Part shown: piece by piece, positions 48,501 to 59,132 of the stretch
Layout of the letters: each line of letters begins with the position of its first letter
How positions within the stretch are numbered: the first letter of the stretch is position 1
Source: Brachypodium distachyon
Taxonomy: Eukaryota; Streptophyta; Magnoliopsida; Poales; Poaceae
DNA: 64,000 nt
Assembly (NCBI RefSeq): GCF_000005505.3
Contig: NC_016133.3
Coordinates: forward strand, 2,232,001 to 2,296,000
Direction: 5' to 3'
Translations under genes and position numbers: made by a program
The notes under the pieces: generated by a model
Seen by the model: only the letters and a program-made list of their open reading frames with translations
Told to the model about the DNA's origin: nothing
The model's database searches: none

Positions 48501-49478
48501 AAGCATACACATTCCTGAGTGATACATTGTTCATCTGAATCGTCGTTCTTTTTCTCCCAATTCCACCTTTGACATCTGCGCGCCATGTGCATTGTCTGGT
48601 ACGATAGGTATCACATTTTAAAATGGACCAGTTAGTAGTCAAAGCATGGTAATCTTGCATCTTCGTTCTTAAATACACATTATGCTCCTGGGTATCTTAA
48701 GAAACTTTTTCCTAATCAATAACCATCTTTTGACTTGCATTTTGTTTTGATGTACTTGCATTGAACTAGGTTTACACCAATCTTGAAGGCAAGCATGCTC
48801 ATGCAGTAAACACTGGTTGGGCCATGCTGGCTCTAATTGACGCAGGACAGGTTTGTTTATGATTACCTTGGACTGTTATTCCTTATGATGCATTTTCGTC
48901 ACAAAAAAAGAAACCTTATGATGCATTCATTCATGATGGTACTTTAATATCCGTTGGGTACAGGCTGAGAGAGATCCAATGCCTCTACATCGAGCGGCAA
49001 AGGTTTTGATCAACTTGCAATCAGAGGACGGGGAATTTCCTCAGCAAGTAAGTCATAATCGATCTTAGAAAGCCAACACCGATGCTCTCTTCCATCTCTT
49101 TCTCAACTCAAAACTTTGGTCTAAGTCCAAATCCAAAAGGAAAACATTTCTATAGACAGAAGTACGTGTGTAAACATTCTAAGCAATTCGACTGACAAAA
49201 CAAAACAGCAAAACCAAATTACTGGTTGACCAGAGAAGAAGACCTTTGGTTGCATGAAAATCTTGAATAGAACACAGCCAAAACTAGCAAATCTTCAATA
49301 CTAGGGAACCTGAAGCGTTATGTCAGCTGATTATTACTTTTCTCGCCGCATTTAACAGGAGATCATGGGAGTCTTCAACAAGAACTGCATGATCAGTTAC
49401 TCTCAGTACAGGAACATCTTCCCTATCTGGGCGCTTGGTGAGTACAGGTGCCGAGTCTTGGCCGCCGACAAGAAATAG
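41971..49478 (+). CDS. Oxidosqualene cyclase 2, predicted cycloartenol synthase
   Basis: Converts 2,3-oxidosqualene to cycloartenol, the first step of plant sterol synthesis, at the ER. Eighteen exons: 41971-42171, 43353-43538, 43631-43720, 43795-43989, 44093-44177, 44267-44433, 45181-45369, 45497-45610, 45866-45988, 46059-46181, 46435-46533, 47362-47418, 47774-47820, 47907-48050, 48135-48312, 48770-48850, 48964-49047 and 49359-49478 (760 residues, the usual CAS length). [12 protein letters not shown] starts at residue 255. The segment [15 protein letters not shown] has the catalytic Asp484, and its His478 and Ile482 match CAS1 His477 and Ile481; Tyr411 matches Tyr410. QW-type repeats such as NEDGGWG, DGSWYGSW and FGGWGES are present. 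Intron 3 has a GC donor and intron 11 carries a Helitron. The start [10 protein letters not shown] at 41971 is preferred over an in-frame ATG far upstream. Confidence 0.94.
42514..42560. repeat. C-run / CA-repeat / T-run in OSC2 intron 1
   Basis: About 18 C, then about eight CA units, then nine or ten T in direct succession, a compound simple repeat. Confidence 0.85.
46739..47073 (+). mobile_element. Small non-autonomous Helitron in OSC2 intron 11
   Basis: 335 bp. It starts TC after an A, ends CTAG before a T, and has a perfect short hairpin (CCGCA, loop ACAACG, TGCGG) a few bases before the CTAG. These are the three structural marks of a Helitron. Inside, a unit of about 50 bp (GCATGCCACATCATCACATC...) is present twice in tandem (about 46791-46840 and 46841-46890). 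There is no coding capacity. Confidence 0.85.
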
Positions 49479-51999
49479 TACCACGTTGCTTTTGCAAGAG
49501 CATGTGCAGATCTACGTCATTTTATTTGGGTTGGGAGGGAGGTGGGGTGTTCATGCCGGAACAGTGTATATTTTGTAATAATGTTGCTAGGTTCATGTGA
49601 GATCTGATAGTTGTATGGCATGCATGCACCTTTTCTCCTTCAATGGAGAAGTAGAGAAATAAATTAGTTCTTAGTTCTCACATCTGAATCTGGTGAGCGG
49701 TGACATGTTAGTATGTTACTGCATCTGGACTCTGGAGGTGTATGTATACTGGCACGGGGGATCCCGATTTTTTTATACTGAATTGGGGACCCCTATTTGC
49801 CTCCATTTGGCCGAATTGCTGCGTTGTAGCCTGAAGGAAATTGACGTTGGACGCCCATTAGCGCATAACTAAAACCACAATCCGTTTGAATCAGCGTATT
49901 TGTTTAGAATCTTGCTTGCCTCTATATGTACAGGAGCATAAGCGACGGAACCCAGCTAGCCGATATATACTTTTGCCACTTCTAGGCTTTTCCGGTTTCA
50001 AGACAGACTTTTCTGAGAAGCTGTTCAAGTCATCCTAATTTTTTTGCTAGACTTGCAGCTTAGCTTAGGCAACAAATTTGTACTTGCAGCTTCTCCAGAA
50101 AACGGGAAGGTCCTAACAAACAATCTCTTTCTTGTTTAATTGACACGAAATATCACGGCGAAACATCTAAAGACTAAAGTAACGTGGCAAGACGGACACC
50201 CGAAGAGGAGTTGGAAATCGGCACCCCAGATGGACCCGTATATGCGTCGAGAATTCTCGAGCACCACGCCCAGGCGCACAGCAGCCGGGACATAAGAGTG
50301 TTCAATGCAAGTTGTTTGCACAAAATAAACCGACTTTTGTCTAAACATACTGGTACTTATGTTTTACAGGACATGTGCTTAATTAAACACCTCTAATATA
50401 GAATTAAACACCGATGTTTGAGAATAAACCGATTTAATTTTATAGCACTACTTTAATCACCTTACATTTGACGTGCTCGGCGCCGCCGGTGCATGCATTC
50501 GGCCGCACACATCGAACTGCCGTGCCGTGCAAGCGATGGGCCACGACGTGGGCTTTTCTGGGCCAGTTGCAACAAATGCTAGACCGTTTTTCACGTGCGC
50601 CAACGCCAGAGCCAGCCCGCGGGTACAGAAGGCAGGATCAGGACATGCACTCCCTAGAGGAACACGACGACCCGTTCGGACGTCTTCGATCAGCTACTGC
50701 TATCTCCGTTTCAAAACGCAAGAAGTCCTAGATTTAATCTTAGTCAGATTTTATAAAGTTTGATCAAATTTATTTAAATTGTAATATGAAAATATATAAA
50801 TCTAGAGTCGTACATGTTGATAATTTTTTTATAAACTTGGTCAAATTTAAATAGTTTGATTTAAGATAAAGAGAAAACTTCTTGCATTTAGAAACAGAGC
50901 GAATGGTCTAGTGTTTGCCACTTATATCGTATAACTTTAGATGATTGGCGCTATACCAGAACTCTCTATCATTGTCCTTTATTTTGAGAGAGGAATCGTT
51001 GTTCTTATGATTTGAACAACATATATATTCAATATTTTATCATGAGTTATTTGTGCTTGTTCTTCCATTGCTTGCAGCGTTAATTGTGCTACTAGCAAGG
51101 TCAGTTATGCTCGGAGTTGGTTCAAAATTAATTGCAGGCTGTTTACCGTCAACATACGGCAGATCGTGAGAGTTATTTCCAACTAATCAATAGCTATCTC
51201 TCTCACACAAAGATTGGAACACCCGATAACTCAGGATCGATCCGATCGACTAGCAACTTCTTCAATAATAGAGTAATATTGATCTGTAAAGATTTGGATA
51301 CTAGAATAAATTTTCCATACACTCCAACCCATACGGAAGACTGTCTGCTCTCATAGTACCTATTGCATAACTAAAGAAACTTTGGTACAAAATCAAGCCT
51401 GTAGCGAATTAAGCACACGAGACGTTGCAATAATTAATCATGCATCTTAATATTGTGTTTGTGATTGTCGGTTAACCGCTAATTAAGTAGATGGGAGGAC
51501 GCTCATTCTTTCCTTTAATTAAAAGTGGCGCAGGCTCGATTTTGCCCACCGTAGTTTCCTTAAAAAAAAAAAGATGGGAGGACGCAGGTGAAATCCTGCA
51601 TATGTCTCATGTCTAGACTAACCTTTTGATGTGCCAAATCAAATTTGGGATAGGCTTTTTCTCTCAAAAATTAATAATCTGGAATGGTTTTAAAACTAGC
51701 AAGTCAATCGAATTAATAGAACCGGCCTAAACAGTAAACAGCGAGAGTAGTGCACGGTACCTTCTCTACTACCGTACTACGATCACTCGATCGGTAATAT
51801 AATACACCTGCCTCGCCGTCAAGGTGTTAATTATAACCAAGACGACGAAAAATGCAAGCTAGGTCTTCATCTCCAGCGAGTACAGTAGCAGACTAGCAGT
51901 GTGTGTATATATAGTAGTAGCTCCATTAATTCTCGAACTGTCAGGTACACGAACACATAAAAGCAGTGGCTTCTCTTTTTGGGTCGATCGATAATATTT
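49479..51999. other. Intergenic between OSC2 and OSC3
   Basis: About 2.5 kb. It holds the OSC2 3' flank, a degenerate MITE (50698-50906) and otherwise AT-rich DNA with no recognisable coding sequence. Short open frames at 50184-50763 have no motif. Promoter and 5' UTR of OSC3 should lie in the last few hundred bases. Confidence 0.5.
50698..50906. mobile_element. Degenerate Stowaway-like MITE
   Basis: Imperfect inverted ends (TATCTCCGTTTCAAAACGCA and TTTAGAAACAGAGCGAATG) and inverted inner arms around TTTGATCAAATTTATTTAAA. Confidence 0.55.
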
Positions 52000-54900
52000 A
52001 TGTGGCGGCTAAGGACCGGCCGGGAGACGGCCGGCGCCGGCGGCAAGCCGTGGCAGCAGCAGCTGCGCAGCACCAACGAGCACGCCGGCCGCCAGGTCTG
52101 GGAGTTCGTCGACGACCCCGCCGCCGTGGCTGCTGCTGCTGCCGATGCCGTAGACGACGCGCGCCGGGGGTTCTGCCGCCGGCGGCACGAGGCCAAGCAC
52201 AGCGCCGACCTCCTCATGCGCTTGCAGGTGGAATATAATCATGTCTCGTATGCTTCTCGTAGCAACTGCCCTCTAATTAACATTAACATGCATGCAAGCA
52301 GGTCAGTTACTCCTTCCGTCTCCAAATAAGTGACGTAGATTTGTATAATTTTTTTTAACGGATGAAATATATAAGGAGTATAACGAGATAAAAGAAAATA
52401 TTTTTATCATTTATTCATTCAAGCAAGCATACTCCCTCTATTCAGGTTTACAAGGCCATTCTTCTTTAAAAATAAAACGTACAAATTCGAGTTTACAAGA
52501 GCTCGATCCCTTCTTCACCATCAATTTTCTTGTATGTGTTGAGTCACTTTTGCCTTGGCACTAGTAGTGTTTTTTTCTTGATATATCAGTATTTCATCTT
52601 ATAAAACTTTTCACTATTTACCATTTGAGCATTTTTTTTAATAATCGACTGAAAAGAAACCATAAAAATAGAATTTTGGAAGGAAAAAAAATCATAAATA
52701 GGAGTACTACTAAATTTGAGTGTAGGGCGCCCACAGCCCACGACGGCCCACCTACTTTCCTTCTCTACCTCCATCCCCTCCGGCGAAGCTCTTCCTCCGC
52801 CGTGCCGCCATTCCAGCAATCCCTTCCGCCTCCAGCCACGTCCTCGATCGGCTCCTCGCCACGCCACCGATCTTCCCACCCCGATCCAGTGCAGCCCATA
52901 TCAGCATGCGCTTAGTCGCGTCTGCCACCGCAGCCCATCGCCGCGGCCGCCCTCTGCCAATGTGTAGCGCCACCGCGGGATCGTCGGGGTGCCTCCCACG
53001 GCGGCGGCGGCGGCGAGATGACGAAACCCCCCAGCGGAATTAAATATCAAGCGAAAAAGCCCCTGAAACTGCAAATTCCGTCAGAATGGGTTGCGGAAGT
53101 TAAAAGGAAATTCCAAAAAAATTCTGTACCATGAAAGGGCATTTTCTACAGTACCAATGCGAAATTTCAGGATCAGATTGAATACGACTTACTAGAAAAA
53201 AATTCGGAAGAATGCTTCTTAAACTATTTATTAGTAAGTATTCTCTACTCTTGTATCTAGATTCTGGTCCCCCCCCCCGCCCCCCTTATACTAGAATATG
53301 CCATCTCAAAAAAAAATTATTGGACATTTCTCAAAAAAAAATATTGGACATTTTTCTCAAGCTTATGTAAGCCATTTTCACTGCATATGCCCTCCCCTAG
53401 TGTATGCAATGTAAACAGTGTCATGAATGTCCACGCCCATTTCTTCTCCTCAGTTTACATGTAGTTGATCCTGTCTCTAATTAATTAACTGTACATGTCA
53501 TTGTAAACACTTGCACCTTTTTGCAGTTTGCCGAGTTGAATCCTCCCAAGCTTGACATTCCTGGCATCAAGCTGGAAGAGCACGAAGATGTCACAGAAGA
53601 AGCTGTGTTGACCTCTTTGAAGAGGGCGATTGGTCGCTATGCTACTCTCCAAGCACATGATGGACACTGGCCCGGGGATATCGCCGGCCCTATGTTCCTT
53701 TTGCCGGGCTTGGTATATACTTCCTTTCACTCATGTACAACAGTTTTTTTTTAATCTCTTCATGTCCTTTTATTGTGGTACTATAGCCTTGTCTGATTTT
53801 CTCACACTAGCATATCTCATCTTATATCAAGTTATGGAAGAAGTTTCTTCCGAAATCCGAGAAGATATAGAACAGTAAAATGTAAAATATCTGTATCTAT
53901 CACTTTTTTTTCCACTTGGTATCAGATAATTGCAACATCTCATTCTAGGCATATGTACATGGCGCATCACTTTTCTGTTCTACTTCTTTTTGACAGAAGT
54001 GATCCATTTGGTTTCTTCCATCTTTTTTACTCTAGGTTATAGCACTGCATTCGACTGGTGCCCTCGATACTGTCTTATCATCAGAGCATCAGAAGGAAAT
54101 ATGCCGGTATCTCTATAATCATCAGGCAAGGGCAATACTCATCTGAACAAAACGTTCTTAATTTCTTGCGATGTTGAACTTACACAGCGAATTGTGACAA
54201 TTGCACAACAAATTGTAAGTGCAGAACACAGATGGAGGCTGGGGATTGCACATTGAGGGCCCAAGCACCATGTTCGGTTCTGTCTTGACCTATGTTACCT
54301 TGAGATTACTCGGAGAAGAACCAGATAGTGGCGATGGAGCCATGGAGATAGCTCAAGATTGGATTTTGGGTCATGGAGGAGCAACCTTCACAACATCATG
54401 GGGAAAATTTTGGCTCTCGGTATGGAGGTTATGCATTTCCCCTCTGCAGCTAGCTGCTTTGACCTTGATACAAACGTTTACTTGTTTCAAACCTGGAGAG
54501 GTCCTTCTCAAGTTCTGATGTCTGTCTTAACTTTCTTAAGGTCCTTGGTGTATTTGACTGGTCTGGTAATAATCCATTGCTTCCGGAACTATGGTTACTA
54601 CCATACAGCCTTCCATTTCATCCAGGTTTGCCCCCTCAAAATTTCTCTCTCTTTCTGCTTCATCTTGTATTTTTGGTTATCCAGAATTTTTTTATCATAT
54701 AGTTATTAGTATATATGATAGTAAGTTTCTTAACTTAGTATCTTCCTTTCATAATTAAAAATGTGGTGTCACACACAGGGCGCATGTGGTCCCATTGCCG
54801 AATGGTATACTTTCCCATGTCTTACATATATGGAAAGAGGTTTGTTGGTCCAATTACACCAATTGTATTGAACTTACGAAAGGAGCTCTTTAAAGTACCC

Positions 54901-57900
54901 TATGATGAGATTGATTGGGACAAGGCTCGCAACCAATGTGCTAAGGTCTGTTGGATTCACACTTGCCTTGAATTTTGTTGTCCTCGTGCATGTTCCAAAC
55001 CAGCAACAACATAAAGTAGCTTATATTATGATGCCACCGAGGACCAGTTTCATTGAAAAGTTTCTGCTCTGAATAATAGTGACATGTACACAGACATGGC
55101 TCTTGAGCCCACTCATTTTTAGTACTTTAGGCAGAGATCTCCATGCATGATATGAAGTGTTTTCTGACAGATTTTGTTATAATTGCACCATAGGAGGATC
55201 TGTACTGTCCACATCCACTGGGACAAGATATCTTATGGGCCACCCTTCACAAATTTGTTGAACCAGTTCTGTCACATTGGCCTGGATGCAAATTGAGGGA
55301 GAGGGCTTTGAAAAATGTCATGCAACATATTCATTATGAAGATGAAAACACTCAATATATTTGCAGTGGTGCTGTAGGGAAGGTAAATTAGACCATGATG
55401 GTTTCTTCAAAGAAGGGCATGTTCAGCTGATTGTTCTAAAAATTGAAAAAAAAAACGGCGCAGGTATTAAACATGCTTTCTTGCTGGATAGAAGATCCTA
55501 CCTCACAGGAATTTAAACTTCATATTCCAAGGATCTATGACTACTTGTGGGTTGCTGAAGATGGCATGAAGATGCAGGTTATTTTGTGTTGTTCTTCACT
55601 CCATTTTTATTTATTTTCAATTGAGATGACTGCTCCAGCAGTATAATTTTCCACATGTGCACTTAAACTTAGTTAAATAGCCCTGCAAAGTTACTTTAGC
55701 ATTTTCAGTTGGCACGCTATTTATTTTGCGTCAATTTATCAACTCAATCGAGGCATAACACCTTCGAAGTTCGAACACCGCACTAATCTCGGTTCTAAAG
55801 AGACACTTAGACTGTGGTGATCTTTTCTTCTCTTTTGGCTTGCTATACTATCCATGTTAATAAATGGTCCTGTCACTGTAGGGTTATAATGGTAGCCAGC
55901 TTTGGGACACAGCTTTCACAGTTGAAGCTTTATTGTCTACAGAACTCACCGAAGAGCTCGGTCCTACTCTCAAACTAGCCCATGAGTACATAAAAAATTC
56001 ACAGGTAAATTCGCAATTCCTGTTTTTCTGGCCAGATTATGTCATCGTTTGATTATTTTTCTACTACTTATTCTGTGAAAGGTTCTTCACGACTGCCATG
56101 GAGATTTGAGTTACTGGTATCGCCATATATCTAAAGGTGCATGGACCTTCTCTACAGCCGATCAAGGTTGGCCTGTATCAGATTGTACCGCCTTAGGATT
56201 AAAGGTATGCCTCATTGCTGATGTCATCCTAGATTCTGTGCATGCATACTTTTCAAGCTGTGACTACTAAGATTTATATAAATATTTAGTTTTGTCACTT
56301 GAAAATGATATTAATAGAGTAATTCAGAACGTCAGAACTTGAACTTATGTATTCAGTTAACTATGTTAATGGAATTCAGCAGCAGCTTTGCAAGGCGCTT
56401 GGATTTTTTTCTAGAACGTTATATTCTTCATACATTTTTACTACGGAGTAACATATAATTAAAAGATAAGATCAAAGGTGTGTGTTGGAGATCGTGTTGC
56501 TGTGATATTTTTTTTCAAAGCTTCAACATTTGTTCTTCCAGGACCTAGGAAGCAGGGACTCTCTTAAGTGCACATTTAGTTCTTATATTCTGTCGTGGTG
56601 TCAAGGTCATCATTTTTATTTTTTTCCATCAGGCCTCATTGTTGTTGTCAAAGATTTCTCCAGAAGTTGTTGGCGTATCATTAGAAACCAATAAACTTCA
56701 TGATGCTGTCAATTGTCTGCTTTCTTGGATGGTATAAATATCTATGATCCTAATATTTTTTGCGTATTTGTTTATTCAAATTTTGTGAACTACTTAGTAT
56801 CTGATAAATTGTTTTTTTTGTACAGAACGGGAATGGTGGTTTTGCGCCGTATGAACTCACAAGGTCTTATGCCTGGCTGGAGGTGAGTGATGTATTTTGT
56901 TTGAGATACAACTGTAAGGATGGCTCTACAATTCAGTTTTTGTTTAAACACTGTTTTTTTACAATCTGACATGCTTTTAAAACTATCCAGTTTCTTAATC
57001 CTTCTGAGACCTTTGGGGACATAATGATTGATTATCCGTAAGATGTGACTGATAACCATATTCTTGTTGCTATGCTGATTTGTCATGTTTTAAGAGAAAC
57101 TGAACTGAAATGTAAACTCTACTGGCAGTTATGTTGAATGTACTTCAGCAGTGATCCAGGCCCTGACATCGTTTAGGAAGCACTACCCTGGACATAGGAG
57201 GGAAGAGATCGACAAATGTATCCGTAAAGCCGATAACTTCATTCAGAGCATTCAAAGAAGTGATGGTTCATGGTTAGTGTTGAAAGAAGCTCCATTTGGG
57301 AAAAGTAGAATATATACACACAAGTACAGCTTTCTATGCTTTTCGTGTCTCCAAACTGCTGCTAGTATTGTACATTGTCTGTCTATTGGCAACAGGTATG
57401 GCTCCTGGGGTGTTTGTTTCACCCATGGGACATGGTTTGCAGTAAGGGGTCTAGTTGCTGCTGGAAGGACATTCAAGAACTCCCCTGCTATCAGGAAGGC
57501 ATGCGGCTTTCTGCTGTCCAAAGAACTTCCTTCTGGTGGTTGGGGAGAAAGCTATTTGTCATGCAGAGATAAGGTATACATTCCTTTCTTCCTAGCTAGA
57601 AAATGTTTGTTGGTGGATGCTCGAGTGTAGAACAATAATTTATGGTTTCAAAGATCAATCAATCGACCAATAATTAATAAACCACAAACATAACCACAAA
57701 CATATATTTGCTTTAATTTTCTTAAAGCAAAACGAATGTTGCTTTGATTTGAACATTTCTGTGATTTTCTGCCAATAGGTTTACACCGAACTTGAAGAGA
57801 GGCGCCCACATGCAGTCAACACCAGTTGGGCCATGCTGGCACTAATTGATGCTGGGCAGGTCTTTATTTTCCTTTTCCTTCTCATTTTTGAGACTGTTGA

Positions 57901-58275
57901 TTTGCGGGTGGATTAAGGTACAACTATATGAAGTAGCTCATTCTGAACAAAAAATTGTTGGAGCAGGCCGAGAGAGATCCAGCACCTTTGCACCGGGCAG
58001 CTAAGGTCTTGATTAACCTGCAATTAGTGGATGGCGAGTTCCCTCAGCAAGTAAGACATGATTGACCAGGCAACTTTCATTCAGTTGCTGTTCTGTTTTC
58101 CTATCAGTTAAAAACGGTTTTTCCTTTTGTAACACAGGAGATAATGGGAGTCTTCAGCAGAAACTGCACGATCAGCTACTCCCAGTACAGGAACATCTTT
58201 CCTGTTTGGGCTCTTGGAGAGTACCGCTGCCGAGTCTTGTTGGACACCAAATCCCTGAAGGGCAATACTAGCTGA
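52000..58275 (+). CDS. Oxidosqualene cyclase 3 (CAS-like, altered active site)
   Basis: Oxidosqualene cyclase, ER membrane. Eighteen exons: 52000-52227, 53527-53712, 54036-54125, 54225-54419, 54541-54625, 54779-54945, 55194-55382, 55464-55577, 55882-56004, 56082-56204, 56633-56731, 56826-56882, 56991-57037, 57129-57272, 57396-57573, 57779-57859, 57967-58050 and 58138-58275 (775 residues). It is close to OSC2 over most of its length. The segment [15 protein letters not shown] has catalytic Asp493, but Gln487 at the CAS1 His477 site, Val491 at Ile481, and Leu497 in place of the Glu of DCTAE. The Tyr410 site is kept (Tyr420). MWCHCR reads MWSHCR. Intron 3 has a GC donor, as in OSC2. The N-terminal exon carries an alanine-rich insertion. 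The frame is intact throughout, so it is probably functional with a product other than pure cycloartenol, for example a parkeol- or lanosterol-type alcohol (inference). Confidence 0.93.
52310..52500. repeat. MITE-end fragments in OSC3 intron 1
   Basis: CTCCTTCCGTCTCCAAATAA at 52310, with a GGAG-TA end near 52380, and CTCCCTCTATTCAGGTTTAC at 52433 without a clear partner. Both look like broken Stowaway-type elements. Confidence 0.5.
52720..53030. repeat. GC-rich insert in OSC3 intron 1
   Basis: A C-rich block unlike the surrounding AT-rich intron. Open frames run on both strands, but no motif is recognised. It may be a promoter-like or captured fragment from elsewhere. Confidence 0.35.
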
Positions 58276-59132
58276 TCCTTGTCAAGTTCCATGTCAGAAG
58301 TGAAGTTAAATTTACAGAGGTACCTACCTTCTCAAGGCAGGTTAAGTGCAGCCGGTTTTAGCTTTATGTATAAAACCGGGCACGATTGGTCCTTTATCTA
58401 AAAGATGGTAGTACCATTGTTCATTTTTAGGGTAAAATAAATAAATAAATTACTGATGAGCGAAATGTTCTTATATGTATCTATGTGCTTGAGTGCGTTT
58501 GTTCTTTCTTGTTTGCCTATGTGCATGAGTGCATCTTTGCTATGCAGAGGCTTATGCTGGCGCATTGCTTGATATGATGTTGAGAATTAATAAAGTTCCC
58601 TTTTTCGAAAATAAGAAGAAAAATAATTATGTTTTGGAAATGCAGCAGTCGTTAACCACATATGTGCTAATCTGTAGTCTTAAATAGTCATACCTGCCAG
58701 TGTCATGTTTTTAGATGTTAACCAGTGTCTTAACCAGCGTGGTAATAGGGTCTCTCTTGCAAACAAAAACAAAAAGGATCTACTGCTTTTCCTCCTTGAC
58801 TCCAAGCCGCCAAGATCTTGCAAAATATTAAAATCGTCTGCAGTTCTGCCAACTTCTGGATTCATCACTTGCAGAAGCAATTCAGATACATAACAATTTA
58901 GAATTATTCAGAGCCACAGCTGATAATGGGATTGGTAGCTGCTGGCAAGATGAAGTTCTTTTTTCCATGGCAACACGACCAGATCAATCTGGTTGCAAGT
59001 CTGTTGTTCATGTGCGCCTTTATTCTTGGCATTACCAGATTGCATCCCTTCTAAGCAGGTTGGCAACAACATCAAAACAAAGAAATTCAGGATATCACGC
59101 ACGGTGGGTGCTGATCGGAGCGTCTATCATTA
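58276..59132. other. Convergent 3' flanks of OSC3 and the SPL gene
   Basis: No gene seen; it should contain both 3' UTRs. Confidence 0.5.
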
